Part shown: piece after piece, positions 53,660 through 62,575 of the stretch
Numbering within the stretch: the stretch's first letter is position 1
How the letters are laid out: each line of letters begins with the position of its first letter
Assembly: GCF_000219215.1 (NCBI RefSeq)
Contig: NC_015726.1
Location: forward strand, 2,108,001-2,172,000
Direction: 5' to 3'
Origin: Cupriavidus necator N-1
GTDB lineage: Bacteria > Pseudomonadota > Gammaproteobacteria > Burkholderiales > Burkholderiaceae
DNA length: 64,000 nucleotides
Notes under the pieces: generated by a model
Databases searched by the model: none
What the model was told of the DNA's origin: nothing
The model's input: the letters and a program-made list of their open reading frames with translations, nothing else
Made by a program: the position numbers and the translations under genes

Positions 53660-54403
53660 TTACTGCATGTGCTGCCCGCCGTTGATGGCGATATTGGACC
53701 CGGTCACGTAGGCCGCATCCTCCGAGCACAGGTAGGCAACCAGTGCGGCGACTTCTTCCGGCTTGCCGACGCGGCCGACCGGAATCTGCGGCAGGATCTT
53801 GGTCTCCATGATTTCCTTGGGCACGGCGTTGACCATCTTGGTGGCAAGGTAGCCCGGAGAGACGGTGTTGACGGTCACGCCCTTTCTTGCCACTTCCAGT
53901 GCCAGCGACTTGGTGAAGCCGTGCATCCCGGCCTTGGCGGCTGCATAGTTGGTCTGACCAAAGGCGCCCTTGGATGCGTTGACCGACGAGATGTTGATGA
54001 TGCGTCCCCAGCCGCGTTCGACCATGCCTTCGCAAAGCGGCTTGGTGAGATTGAACACCGAGTCGAGGTTGGTCCGCATCACGGCATCCCAGTTCGGCTT
54101 GTCCATCTTCTTGAAGGCCATGTCGCGGGTAATGCCGGCGTTGTTCACCAGGATATCTACGCGACCTACGTCAGCCAGGATCTGCGCAGCGCAAGCCTGG
54201 CAGGCATCGTAGTCGGAGACATCCACCTCGTAGGCACGCATCTCGCGGCCGCTGGCGGCCATCGCGGCAAGCCAGTCCTGGGCGTTCGCATTGCCCGGCG
54301 AGTGCGTCACCACCACGGTGTGGCCTGCGTCGTGCAACTTGATGCTGATGGCTTCTCCCAGCCCACCCATACCACCTGTTACCAGTGCAATTCTCTTCGT
54401 CAT
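53660..54403 (-). CDS. phaB: Acetoacetyl-CoA reductase (PhaB/PhbB)
   Basis: 247 residues, the size of Cupriavidus PhaB. NADPH-binding LVTGGMGGLGEAI, NNAG, catalytic Ser (NISSVNASKG) and Y-x-x-x-K (YAAAKAG) are intact, as is the family-specific TRDMAFKKMDKPNWDAVM. It reduces acetoacetyl-CoA to (R)-3-hydroxybutyryl-CoA for polyhydroxybutyrate synthesis. It is not next to phaC or phaA, so it is probably one of the extra phaB paralogues. A phasin gene lies upstream on the same strand. Confidence 0.92.
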   Translation of the reverse strand: MTKRIALVTGGMGGLGEAISIKLHDAGHTVVVTHSPGNANAQDWLAAMAASGREMRAYEVDVSDYDACQACAAQILADVGRVDILVNNAGITRDMAFKKMDKPNWDAVMRTNLDSVFNLTKPLCEGMVERGWGRIINISSVNASKGAFGQTNYAAAKAGMHGFTKSLALEVARKGVTVNTVSPGYLATKMVNAVPKEIMETKILPQIPVGRVGKPEEVAALVAYLCSEDAAYVTGSNIAINGGQHMQ

Positions 54404-54670
54404 GCTGCGTGCTTCATTCTCGTAAAGTTGAAAGACCCCTGCCTTGCCGGGACGGGCGTTTGCCCTGACTATCCCGACCACATTCCCACTGCCCTGGCGC
54501 GAAAATAGCGAGGGCGAGCCGGGCCGGATGATTCCGGTCCCGGCTTGTATGCCGATGCGGGAAGATTGGCGTCGCAGTGCTGCACACCAGGAGAACTGAT
54601 GCCCCTGGCCTGCAAGCCTGCGATCTCTGTTCAGCGCGCCGGCCTGGCCGGCACGGCCGGCCGCACGCCG

Positions 54671-55228
54671 TTACTGCTTCGAAGCGCGGGGCGCCGCCTG
54701 CTGGGCCGCGCCGGACGCAGCTGCGGCGGTCTTGGCAAAGTTGGCCTTGGCGGCTTCAGCCGTCTGCTTTGCGGCGTCCTGGAACGATTGAAAGGTGCTG
54801 CTGGCGGCCGCTACGCTCGATTGCAGCAGCGCGGTGATCGCTTCAGACCCGGCCGGCGCGTTCTTCACGAAGGTGTCGACGAAGGCTTGCACATTGCGGT
54901 TGTGCTGTTCGTACTGGCCCTCGACCGCCTTGGTCAGTTCCACCTGCGTGTTCGACGCGATTTCGTACACGTGGCGTGCATACGCAACCGCCTTCTCCGC
55001 GGCGGGCTGGGCCAGATTGCTCTGCACGGCGAACACGTCACGCAGGTCCTTTCCGGCCAGCACCGCTTCGACATTGCCCTGGCCTTCGGCAAGCGTCGTC
55101 CTGACTGCCTGCAGGTTCAACTCGGTCAACTTCTGGAAGCCGTCAAAAGCCATGTTCGTCAGCGCGAACAGTTGGTTCAGACTGGACTTTTGCACTGCAG
55201 CAAATTGCTCGGGCATAAAAGGGGACAT
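54671..55228 (-). CDS. phaP: Phasin (PhaP family)
   Basis: 185 residues from the ATG at 55228 (AGGAGA upstream). The family core is clear: MPEQFAAVQKSSLNQLFAL, LTELNLQAVRTTLAEGQ, YARHVYEIASNTQVELTKAVE, VKNAPAGSEAITALLQSS, with an Ala/Lys-rich tail. Phasins coat PHB granules. The sequence differs enough from the main PhaP1 that I take it as a paralogue. The gap to phaB is 267 bases, so a separate promoter for phaB is possible. Confidence 0.92.
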   Translation of the reverse strand: MSPFMPEQFAAVQKSSLNQLFALTNMAFDGFQKLTELNLQAVRTTLAEGQGNVEAVLAGKDLRDVFAVQSNLAQPAAEKAVAYARHVYEIASNTQVELTKAVEGQYEQHNRNVQAFVDTFVKNAPAGSEAITALLQSSVAAASSTFQSFQDAAKQTAEAAKANFAKTAAAASGAAQQAAPRASKQ

Positions 55229-55596
55229 GCGAAATCTCCTGTGGATTGATCGAACGGATTCGCGCAAGAGTGCTGCAAATTGAATCCGCCACCGTATGGC
55301 TTGCGGATTGGCAGCGCCACCAATCCTGCAGCGCACCATCCGAGTGCGAATCCTAGAGGCTTTCCTCTAATTTGATCCCTAGGTATATACCCAAAAAGTC
55401 TTTAAAACATGACATTAAAAGTGCAATATAAGACACTTACGTTACATGTATTTACGTAGAAATGTTGCGGTGCATGACACGTGTGGGGCGCACCTCACCC
55501 CGGACGCTTGAAACGGATCGCCGAATACACCAAGAGGGAGAAGCGGAAATGGGATCGAGGCAACAGGATCGCGGCGGCCCGAGCTGACGGCACGGC
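55229..55596. other. AT-rich region upstream of phasin gene
   Basis: About 370 bases without a gene. The stretch 55370-55460 is markedly AT-rich for this genome and probably holds the phasin promoter. It includes a short perfect hairpin TAGAGG-CTTT-CCTCTA (about 55354-55369). TGC-rich pieces near 55464-55475 (TTGCGGTGCA) could be a PhaR-type operator; that is only a guess. Confidence 0.45.
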
Positions 55597-57873
55597 TCAT
55601 GTAGCAGCCTTCCTGAGCCGCAACGCATTGGTAATGACCGAGGCAGAACTCAGGCTCATCGCCAGCGCCGCAATCATCGGCGACAACAGCAGGCCTGTCA
55701 TTGGATACAGAACGCCCGCCGCCAGCGGAACGCCCAAGGCGTTATAAATGAACGCAAAACCGAGGTTCTGCTTCATGTTCCGAATGGTCGCTTGCGAGAG
55801 TTTCCGGGCACGGGCAATGCCGCGCAAATCCCCTTTGACCAGCGTGACCTGAGCGCTGTTCATCGCGACATCAGTGCCCGTGCCCATGGCAATACCAACG
55901 TCCGCCTTCGCCAGCGCCGGCGCATCATTGATACCGTCGCCCGCCATGGCCACCACCGCGCCTGCCTGTTGCAGGGAACTGACAAGTTCAAGCTTGTCGG
56001 CCGGCTTCACCTCGCCGTGGAACTCGTCAATGCCGAGTTTCCCGGCCACCGCCTTTGCCGTTGCAATCCCGTCACCGGTCGCCATCACGACACGGATACC
56101 TTCTTCCCTGAGATGCGCCAGCGCCTCCGGCGTGGTGGCCTTGACCGGATCCGAGACGGCGAGCAGGCCAGCAAGCGTGCCTTCGACGGCGAGATACATC
56201 ACGCTGGCGCCTTGCGCACGCAGCGCATCAGCCTGCGCCACGAGCCGATCAATGGGAATTCCTTCAGCTTGCATGAGCGCCGTGTTTCCGATCGCGACCT
56301 TCCTGCCGCCCAGCTTGCCTCTTACCCCGATCCCGGAACTCGACTCGAAGCCCTCCGGCTTTTCCAACTGCAGGCCGCGCTCACGGGCTGCTTCAACAAT
56401 CGCGGCAGCCAGAGGATGTTCGCTGCCCTGATCCAGGCTGGCAGCTAACCGCAGCACGTCCTCCTCGGCATAGCCATTGGTGCCGATCGCGCGCTCAAAA
56501 ACCGGCCGACCCTCGGTGAGCGTCCCGGTCTTGTCGATAATCAGGGTATCGACCGTGCGCAGGTTCTCGATTGCAGCGGCATCGCGGAACAGCACGCCGT
56601 TGGAAGCGCCCTTCCCGCTTGCGACCATGATGGACATCGGCGTGGCGAGACCCAGTGCGCACGGACATGCGATGATCAGCACCGCGACCGCATTGATCAG
56701 GCCGAACACCCAGCTCGGCTCGGGGCCGAAGAGTCCCCACGCGACAAAAGTCAGCACCGCAATGCCGATGACACCGAGGACGAAGACGCCGGCAACCTTG
56801 TCCGCCATCCGCTGCATCGGCGCCTTCGATCGCTGCGCTTGCGCCACCATCTGGACTATCTGGGACAGCACGGTCTGGGAGCCTACCTTTTCGGATTGGA
56901 TGACGAGGCTGCCCGACGTGTTCATCGTGGCGCCGATGACGCGGTCGCCGACGCGCTTGGTGGTCGGAATGGGCTCGCCGGTTATCATCGATTCGTCGAC
57001 CGCGCTGGAGCCTTCCGTTACCACGCCATCGACCGGCACCTTCTCGCCGGGCCGCACGCGCAGCAGGTCGCCCACGTGGACATGGCTGAGCGGCACGTCC
57101 TCTTCGGCTCCGTCGGGGCCGATACGCCTCGCCGTCTTTGGCGCCAGTCCCAGCAGCGACTTGATGGCGGCGGAAGTCTGGGAGCGGGCCTTTAGTTCAA
57201 GCAACTGACCCAGCAGCGTGAGGGAAATGATCACCGCCGCTGCCTCGAAGTAGACACCGATGCGGCCATGCTCGGCAAACACCTGCGGAAATACGCCAGG
57301 TATGACGGTCGCAATGACGCTGTAGACATAGGCCGCACCTGTGCCGATTCCGATCAGCGTCCACATGTTCGGACTGCGGTTGACGATCGACTGGAAACAC
57401 CGCACGAAGAACGGCCAGCCCGCCCACAGCACCACAGGCGTCGCCAATGCAAGCTCTACCCAGCTCTGGGTCGACACCTGCATCCAGCCAAGGCGATGCC
57501 CGAACATGGCCAGTACGAACACCACACCGGTGAGCGGTAGCGTCCACCAGAAGCGGTGACGAAAATCCACCAGCTCGGGGTTCTCTCCTTCATCCAGTTC
57601 CGGCAACAACGGTTCCAGCGCCATGCCGCATTTGGGGCAGTTGCCCGGATGATCCTGGCGGATCTCCGGGTGCATGGGACAGGTATAGATTGTTCCCTCG
57701 GCAGCTGGCTGCGCCGCCCCGGCGCCAGTGCCAGCCTGTTCATGAACATGGTCATGGTGATGCGCATGCTCGTGATGATGACCAGGATCGGACTGGTCCT
57801 GAGCCGAGGTATGTGCACCGGCGCTGTGGCGGCCAGGCTCGGTTGCATCGCGTTCGTTGCTTGTCCTGTTCAT
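55597..57873 (-). CDS. Copper-type P1B ATPase with His-rich N-terminus and HMBD
   Basis: 758 residues. A His-rich stretch (about 32-44) is followed by a heavy-metal-binding domain YTCPMHPEI...[11 protein letters not shown] (C65, M67, H68, C79, C82). There is no classical HMA (CxxC) domain. The P-type core has the transmembrane CPC (C403-P-C405) and the phosphorylation site DKTGT (D447), plus TGE and HP motifs. This architecture matches CopF/SilP-type exporters of Cu(I) or Ag(I). It is preceded by a 17-codon ORF and a MerR-type promoter. Confidence 0.92.
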   Translation of the reverse strand: MNRTSNERDATEPGRHSAGAHTSAQDQSDPGHHHEHAHHHDHVHEQAGTGAGAAQPAAEGTIYTCPMHPEIRQDHPGNCPKCGMALEPLLPELDEGENPELVDFRHRFWWTLPLTGVVFVLAMFGHRLGWMQVSTQSWVELALATPVVLWAGWPFFVRCFQSIVNRSPNMWTLIGIGTGAAYVYSVIATVIPGVFPQVFAEHGRIGVYFEAAAVIISLTLLGQLLELKARSQTSAAIKSLLGLAPKTARRIGPDGAEEDVPLSHVHVGDLLRVRPGEKVPVDGVVTEGSSAVDESMITGEPIPTTKRVGDRVIGATMNTSGSLVIQSEKVGSQTVLSQIVQMVAQAQRSKAPMQRMADKVAGVFVLGVIGIAVLTFVAWGLFGPEPSWVFGLINAVAVLIIACPCALGLATPMSIMVASGKGASNGVLFRDAAAIENLRTVDTLIIDKTGTLTEGRPVFERAIGTNGYAEEDVLRLAASLDQGSEHPLAAAIVEAARERGLQLEKPEGFESSSGIGVRGKLGGRKVAIGNTALMQAEGIPIDRLVAQADALRAQGASVMYLAVEGTLAGLLAVSDPVKATTPEALAHLREEGIRVVMATGDGIATAKAVAGKLGIDEFHGEVKPADKLELVSSLQQAGAVVAMAGDGINDAPALAKADVGIAMGTGTDVAMNSAQVTLVKGDLRGIARARKLSQATIRNMKQNLGFAFIYNALGVPLAAGVLYPMTGLLLSPMIAALAMSLSSASVITNALRLRKAAT

Positions 57874-57884
57874 CCTGGCTTCCT

Positions 57885-57938
57885 TCAGTTGTTGGGCCGG
57901 GCATCCACTGCGTCATCCGGCTTGCCTTTTACCTTCAT
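57885..57938 (-). CDS. 17-codon leader ORF before the copper ATPase
   Basis: An ATG with an ideal ribosome-binding site (AAGGAG, 7 bases upstream) opens a 17-residue frame, [17 protein letters not shown], whose TGA lies 11 bases before the ATPase ATG. It lies within the transcript expected from the MerR-type promoter at 58006-58036. It has no cysteine or His. It could be a leader peptide that couples translation of the ATPase, a small protein, or a decayed gene. Confidence 0.5.
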   Translation of the reverse strand: MKVKGKPDDAVDARPNN

Positions 57939-58005
57939 GACACGCTCCTTACGCGAAGATGACGGCCATTCGAGATGGGACGTCCATGTCACGCCTGATG
58001 ACGCC

Positions 58006-58036
58006 AGCTTAGAGGTTCCCATCGTTGGAAGGTCAA
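58006..58036 (-). promoter_or_regulatory. MerR-family (CueR-like) promoter for copper ATPase
   Basis: On the minus strand TTGACC (58031-58036) and TAAGCT (58006-58011) are separated by 19 bp, the stretched spacer typical of MerR-family promoters. The dyad ACCTTCC-N7-GGAACCT overlaps the spacer and closely matches the CueR/copA operator. It points at the leader ORF and ATPase. No merR-type regulator gene is in this window, so control must come from elsewhere. Confidence 0.8.
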
Positions 58037-58135
58037 GGGCAAGGAGGCACGGTGGCTGGACTGCTCTCAAAGAACCAACGCGCTCGGGTCCAGGATGAGT
58101 TGGCCGCCAACGAGAAGTCGCCTTCAGGGGCGAGG

Positions 58136-58578
58136 TCAGCCGCCGGTGAAGAGATGACTACGGTCGATATAGACGCGAACACCTTGAGCATCCGGCACGC
58201 CCGGCAAGAGGACCCCCAGGTCTACGTTCGTTCCGCGAATCGATTCGGCAAACTTCCACGTTGCCTCCTGCTCGCCACTCCTGAACGTCACGGTCTCGCT
58301 GGACGCAACGTTGACGTACTTCATGCCGGAGGTCACCGCCACGGTGCGGGAAGCTGTTCCTGCAGCTACCTGGCTGCCAAAAAGGCGGCCTGCGAACCGA
58401 CACGCGTTGCGCTTACCTGCGCTGCTGCCGGAGCTGCGGCGGGTTCTGCGGCCTGGCGCTGAACATGCTGCGCCACGTCGTCGCCGGCGTTGGTCTTCGA
58501 CTTATCGGTGCTCCATGCTGTGGAGATGGACAACGCCAAAAGAATCAGCGCGACGGCCACGGACTTGTTGGTTTTCAT
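58136..58578 (-). pseudogene. czcE-like periplasmic metal-binding protein gene, frameshifted
   Basis: The ATG at 58578 (GGAG upstream) starts a signal peptide (MKTNKSVAVALILLALSIS...) and a linker. The frame then breaks at a run of five T's on the coding strand (58379-58383) and stops at 58366. One added T restores FFGSQVAAGTASRTVAVTSG followed by MKYVNVASSETVTFRSGEQ, the CzcE family core, ending at 58136 (about 147 residues). CzcE is a periplasmic copper-binding protein of Cupriavidus metallidurans. The break may be real or a homopolymer sequencing error. Confidence 0.78.
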
Positions 58579-58778
58579 GGTGCACTCCATTGAAGTTTCG
58601 AGGCATCGACCTCTTGAATCAATGGTATGAGGCTATGTCTCACCGGGGCGTTACGCGGCCATTACATGCCGGTAAGCTGTAGTGCCACTAGCCTGTCCAG
58701 TCGGCGATGCCGTTCGCGGATGAGTACGTCAGAAGGCAGGCATTCATAATCGCCCTGAAGAACAGCCGACGTTGCTTG

Positions 58779-58799
58779 ACCTTCCTCCCATGGGAAGGT
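58779..58799. promoter_or_regulatory. Perfect MerR-type dyad (ACCTTCC-N7-GGAAGGT)
   Basis: A perfect 21-bp CueR/PbrR-like operator, with TTGACC at 58776-58781 on the plus strand. At 19-bp spacing the -10 would be CATTTG, which is poor; the minus strand is no better. It lies between the czcE-like gene (minus) and the small frameshifted ORF (plus) and could serve either. Confidence 0.6.
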
Positions 58800-58803
58800 C
58801 CAT

Positions 58804-58967
58804 TTGAATGACGATGTCCTTGCCGTGTTCAGGCGGGCATGCGAGCAAGAACAATATGTCGTCGCCGATCTTCTCCTGAGCGCCCTCGAAGCCATGGCTG
58901 GTCAAGGCCAGGACAGCCGGCAACTGGACGAGACGTACCTCGTTTTGGCGAACTGCTGCGCGCCTGA
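58804..58967 (+). pseudogene. Small ORF of unknown function, apparently frameshifted
   Basis: From a TTG at 58804 the frame gives NDDVLAVFRRACEQEQYVV, then ADLLLSALEAMAGQGQDSRQ and LDETYLV, a short helical sequence I think belongs to a family of small cytoplasmic proteins in Burkholderiaceae. The frame then runs into the antisense shadow of the next gene. Adding one T to the TTTT run at 58943-58946 gives FGELLRA and a stop at 58967, a clean 54-residue protein. The start is uncertain because it lies only five bases after a MerR-type dyad. Confidence 0.45.
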
Positions 58968-59048
58968 AAGCCGCGGCAATGCGTGGGATACCGCCCCCGC
59001 CTCGCAGACAAGCGCGAGGCACCTTGCCCTGTGCGTTTGGGGCTCCCG

Positions 59049-59486
59049 TCAGCGCGCCTTGTTCGCAAGCGCTTCTACTTCAGCGCGCAACCGCTCTTCC
59101 TGCTCCCGCAGTTCTGGCGTGAGTTCAGCACCGAAGTCCTCGACCTCAAACAGCGGGCGAATCTCGATTTCGGACTCGCTTTCCATGGGGTTGGGGCAGC
59201 GCCTGACCCATTCGACAGCCTCATCCATTGACTCGACCTGCCACAACCAGAATCCGGCAACGAGTTCGTTGGTTTGCGGAAACGGCCCATCCGTCACAGT
59301 CCGCTGGTCGCCCGAAAAGCGCACCCGCTTTCCCCTGGCGCTCGGGTGCAAGCCCTCGCCCGCAAGCATGACGCCTGCCTTGACGAGCTCTTCATTGAAC
59401 TTGCCCATTGCCGCAAGCAACTCCGTGCTTGGCATCTTGCCGCTTTCTGATTCGCTCGTGGCCTTCACCATCACTATGACACGCAT
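59049..59486 (-). CDS. YciI/DGPF-domain protein
   Basis: 145 residues from the ATG at 59486 (AGGAGG upstream). MRVIVMVKATSESESG, FNEELVKAGVMLAGEGLHPSARG, the name-giving DGPF (VTDGPFPQTNELVAGFWLWQV, in part) and MDEAVEWVRRCPNP identify the YciI-like DGPF family. These are small dimeric ferredoxin-like proteins often linked to ECF sigma factors; none is nearby. Function unknown. Divergent from arsR. Confidence 0.88.
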   Translation of the reverse strand: MRVIVMVKATSESESGKMPSTELLAAMGKFNEELVKAGVMLAGEGLHPSARGKRVRFSGDQRTVTDGPFPQTNELVAGFWLWQVESMDEAVEWVRRCPNPMESESEIEIRPLFEVEDFGAELTPELREQEERLRAEVEALANKAR

Positions 59487-59638
59487 TGTGTTCCTCCTAG
59501 ACGGAATCGTTGGCGCCACAAAATACCGAAGCGGAGCCGCTGCGGCAGTGAGCGCCGGAACCAGGATCCAATCAGAATAGTTGAATTCGACAGCACCTGA
59601 CTTGCGCGGACCGCGCCAGTGCCTCTACAGTTCGACCG

Positions 59639-60004
59639 ATGAAGAATGAAACTGCCGTAGCAGCGCTCGCTGCACTTGCCCAGGATTCCCGATTGGCGAT
59701 CTTCCGCTTGCTGGTCCAGGCCGGCCCGGACGGCGTCAGCGCGGGCCGGATCCGCGAAGCGCTGGGTGTGGCACCCGCGACGCTGTCCTTCCATCTGAAA
59801 GAACTGGTTCACGCCGGCCTCATCAAGAACACACAGGAAGGCAAGTTCGTGATCTATCGAGCCCAATTCGAGACGATGAACGCGCTCATTGCCTTCCTGA
59901 CGGAACATTGCTGCGAAGGCAATCCGCAAGGCTGCGGCGTGCCGGATGTAGCATGCAAGCCGGCGGCCACTAAACGCGGCGGCGTCTCGACCGAACCGGC
60001 CTGA
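59639..60004 (+). CDS. arsR: ArsR-family repressor
   Basis: 121 residues. Winged helix typical of the ArsR group lacking the helix-3 ELCVCDL motif (ALAQDSRLAIFRLLVQAG, LGVAPATLSFHLKELVHAGL). C-terminal cysteines (EHCCEGNPQGCG) are likely As(III) ligands, as in other ArsR variants with CC near the C-terminus. It is convergent with acr3 (gap of 40 bases), so it may control its own promoter or the arsenic operon in trans. It is a paralogue of the repressor at 62143-62457. Confidence 0.88.
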   Translation: MKNETAVAALAALAQDSRLAIFRLLVQAGPDGVSAGRIREALGVAPATLSFHLKELVHAGLIKNTQEGKFVIYRAQFETMNALIAFLTEHCCEGNPQGCGVPDVACKPAATKRGGVSTEPA

Positions 60005-60044
60005 GCATCACGGTCGTCGAGATCAGAGCGCCCTGGGGCGAGCG

Positions 60045-61121
60045 TCAGGCCTTGCGCCCCGCTTCATACCAGCCTTGGGTCCGATTGACGATGCCGACCA
60101 CCAGCAGCATGACCGGCACTTCAATCAGCACCCCGACCACGGTTGCCAGCGCCGCCCCTGACTTGAAGCCGAACAGGCTGATCGCCGTCGCCACCGCCAG
60201 CTCGAAGAAATTGCTGGCGCCGATCAGCGAGGACGGGCCCGCCACGCAATGCGCCACACCCAGCTTCCGGTTCAGCAGATACGCCAGGCCGGAATTCAGG
60301 AACACCTGGATCAGGATGGGCACCGCCAGCAGCGCGATCACCAGCGGTTGCTCGATGATGGCCTGGCCCTGGAAGGCGAACAGCAGCACCAGCGTCAACA
60401 GCAGCGCGGCGATGGAATACGGTCCGAGCTTGCCCACGACCCGCTGGAAATGCGCCACGCCCTTGCTCAGCAGCAGCTTGCGCAGCACCTGCGAAATCGC
60501 CACCGGCACCACGATATACAGCGCAACCGACGTCAGCAGCGTATCCCACGGCACCGTGATCGACGACAGGCCAAGCAGCAGTGCCACCACCGGCGCGAAC
60601 GCCACCACCATGATGGCATCGTTCAGCGCCACCTGCGACAGCGTGAAATACGGGTCGCCCTTGCAGAGCTGGCTCCAAACGAACACCATCGCCGTGCACG
60701 GTGCCGCAGCCAGCAGGATCAGCCCGGCGATATAGCTGTCGAGCTGCTCGGCGGGCAGCATGGGCGCAAACAGGTGCCGCACGAACAGCCAGCCCAGCAG
60801 CGCCATCGAGAACGGCTTGACCGCCCAGTTGATGAACAGCGTCACACCGATGCCGCGCCAGTGGGATTTCACCTGGCCCAGTGCGCCGAAGTCGATCTTC
60901 AGCAGCATCGGGATAATCATGATCCAGATAAGGATGCCGACCGGCAGGTTCACCTGCGCGTACTCCATGCTGCCGATCGCCTGGAACGCGCCCGGCATCG
61001 CCTGCCCCAGCGCAATCCCGACGATGATGCACAGGGCAACCCACATGGTCAGGTAGCGTTCAAAGAAGCCAATGGCGGGCTTCGTCGAAATGGGGGCGTG
61101 GGTGGTTGCGTGCTGATTCAT
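60045..61121 (-). CDS. acr3: Arsenite efflux permease Acr3
   Basis: 358 residues with ten predicted membrane segments. It has the N-terminal FFERYLTMWVALCIIVGIALG, the conserved cysteine region LLAAAPCTAMVFVWSQL, and QVALNDAIMVVAFAPVVALLLG. Acr3 exports arsenite using the proton gradient and is unrelated to ArsB. It is the last gene of arsR-arsI-arsC-acr3, starting 16 bases after arsC. Confidence 0.95.
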   Translation of the reverse strand: MNQHATTHAPISTKPAIGFFERYLTMWVALCIIVGIALGQAMPGAFQAIGSMEYAQVNLPVGILIWIMIIPMLLKIDFGALGQVKSHWRGIGVTLFINWAVKPFSMALLGWLFVRHLFAPMLPAEQLDSYIAGLILLAAAPCTAMVFVWSQLCKGDPYFTLSQVALNDAIMVVAFAPVVALLLGLSSITVPWDTLLTSVALYIVVPVAISQVLRKLLLSKGVAHFQRVVGKLGPYSIAALLLTLVLLFAFQGQAIIEQPLVIALLAVPILIQVFLNSGLAYLLNRKLGVAHCVAGPSSLIGASNFFELAVATAISLFGFKSGAALATVVGVLIEVPVMLLVVGIVNRTQGWYEAGRKA

Positions 61122-61137
61122 TGGAGTTCCGGCGCCT

Positions 61138-61632
61138 TCAGTTCTTCGCGATCGCGTTGAGTGCGTCCTGCAGCTGCGCATTGCTCATGCCTTCCAGCGG
61201 CAACGCCAGCAGTTGCAGCATGCGGTAGCCAATGGCCTCGCGCGTCAGCTCGAACGCCAGGCGCTTGCCTTCGTCGCCGCCCAGGGCGTTGGACGGATCG
61301 GCATAGCCCCAGTGCACCTTGACCGGGCTGCCAGGCCAATAGGGGCACTGCTCCGCCGCGGCGCTGTCGCAGACCGTGATCACGATCCGCATTTCCGGCG
61401 CGTTGTCGCCGACGAATTCGTCCCAGCTCTTGCTGCGGTAGCCGGTCACGTCGACACCGGCATTGGTCAGCGCCTCCAGTGCGAACGGGTTCAGGCGCCC
61501 GCTCGGTGCGCTGCCGGCGCTGAAGGCGCGCACATCCTTGCCGAGCTTCCTGGCCCAATGGTTGAGCATCCCTTCGCTCAGCACACTGCGGGCGGAGTTA
61601 TGGGTGCACAGGATCAGAACGTTGGTGGTCAT
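61138..61632 (-). CDS. arsC: Arsenate reductase ArsC (LMW-phosphatase type)
   Basis: 164 residues. The phosphatase P-loop C-T-H-N-S-A-R-S (C9 to R15) opens the protein; the Asp general acid and a conserved region ITVCDSAAAEQCPYWPG follow. These ArsC enzymes reduce arsenate to arsenite, with thioredoxin or glutaredoxin/mycothiol as donor; the size and the CDSA...CP cysteines fit the class common in beta-proteobacteria. Its product is exported by Acr3, encoded 16 bases downstream. Confidence 0.93.
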   Translation of the reverse strand: MTTNVLILCTHNSARSVLSEGMLNHWARKLGKDVRAFSAGSAPSGRLNPFALEALTNAGVDVTGYRSKSWDEFVGDNAPEMRIVITVCDSAAAEQCPYWPGSPVKVHWGYADPSNALGGDEGKRLAFELTREAIGYRMLQLLALPLEGMSNAQLQDALNAIAKN

Positions 61633-61646
61633 GGGAGAAGGTGTGC

Positions 61647-62129
61647 TCAGCAGCACGACGAGTTGGAGTTCACCGCAATCCCGATCGGCTTGCCGCGCGG
61701 GGCACGCGGGGCACAGCAGGCGGAGCCTTCGGCGGACGTCGGTTCAGGCTTGCTTTCACCAAATACAGGTACGTTGCCCAGCGTATGGAAGTGCTCCCAT
61801 GCAATGCCCTGTGGATCGGTGACCCAGTGCTTTTCGCTGCGGGCATAGCAGCAGGTGGTTTCACCCTGGTCCAGCAGCGCCATATCGGCCGCCTCGGCGC
61901 GCGCTTTCAGTTCAGCAAGCTCGGCGGCGTCATCAGTCTGGAAACCGAGATGGTCGACGCCCGCCCCCTGGCCGCGCGTGGAGATTGCGAAGTTGATGCG
62001 CGGATCCTCGAGCATCCATTTGGCGTAGTCGCTCTCGACTCGCGTCGGTTCAGCGGCAAAGAGCTTCGAATAGAAGGCAATGCTCTTGCCAAGGTCGTCG
62101 ACATGGACGTGAACGTGAAAGCGCTTCAT
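61647..62129 (-). CDS. arsI: ArsI C-As lyase / CadI-type VOC protein
   Basis: 160 residues with the VOC fold. Metal-ligand candidates H5, H60 (VDHLGF) and E112 (WEHF) fit ArsI, and the vicinal cysteine pair C93-C94 (TTCCYARSEKHWVTDPQG) is the trivalent-organoarsenical binding site of that family. Further cysteines lie at the C-terminus (ACCAP and final SSCC). ArsI demethylates methylarsenite to arsenite. It is second in the ars operon, 14 bases before arsC. Confidence 0.92.
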   Translation of the reverse strand: MKRFHVHVHVDDLGKSIAFYSKLFAAEPTRVESDYAKWMLEDPRINFAISTRGQGAGVDHLGFQTDDAAELAELKARAEAADMALLDQGETTCCYARSEKHWVTDPQGIAWEHFHTLGNVPVFGESKPEPTSAEGSACCAPRAPRGKPIGIAVNSNSSCC

Positions 62130-62142
62130 CTGGACATCTCCA

Positions 62143-62457
62143 TCAGCAGTGACAGGAAACCGCCGCTTCCTCGACGCCTTCGCAGCAATTGGCGGTCAGG
62201 TAGCCGAGCAACGCATTCATATGCGCGAAAGCGGCGCGATAGATCAGGTTGCGTCCGTCCCGCTCCTGCGTCACCAGGCCGGCGTGCGCCAGTTCCTTCA
62301 GGTGGAACGACAAGGTGGCCGCAGGCACGCCCAGCCGCTCGACCATCGCGCCGGGTGTCATGCCACCCGGGCCGGCGACGACCAGCATTCGAAAGACCTG
62401 GAGGCGCAGCCCGTGGGCCAGTGCCGCAAGGGAGCGGACAACATCATTCTCTTCCAT
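62143..62457 (-). CDS. arsR: ArsR-family repressor of ars operon
   Basis: 104 residues from the ATG at 62457. MEENDVVRSLAALAHGLRLQ, LGVPAATLSFHLKELAHAGL and C-terminal cysteines (TANCCEG, VSCHC) mark it as an As(III)-responsive ArsR of the same subtype as the repressor at 59639. It leads the operon arsR-arsI-arsC-acr3. An imperfect dyad overlaps its start codon, so autoregulation is likely. Confidence 0.92.
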   Translation of the reverse strand: MEENDVVRSLAALAHGLRLQVFRMLVVAGPGGMTPGAMVERLGVPAATLSFHLKELAHAGLVTQERDGRNLIYRAAFAHMNALLGYLTANCCEGVEEAAVSCHC

Positions 62458-62479
62458 ATTTCTACAATACTGGAAATGT
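62454..62479. promoter_or_regulatory. Candidate ArsR operator
   Basis: CATATTTC-N10-GAAATGTG, with 7 of 8 matching bases, overlaps the start codon of the first ars operon gene. The AT-rich centre (TACAATACT) can include the promoter -10. Confidence 0.5.
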
Positions 62480-62575
62480 GGGATTGATGCAATACCCGAT
62501 CCGGCGAAGCGCTGCGGGCGCCCTGCCCGCCGTCCGCGTCGTTCCTGGGACAACCCTGCCCGCGATGCCCGCGTC

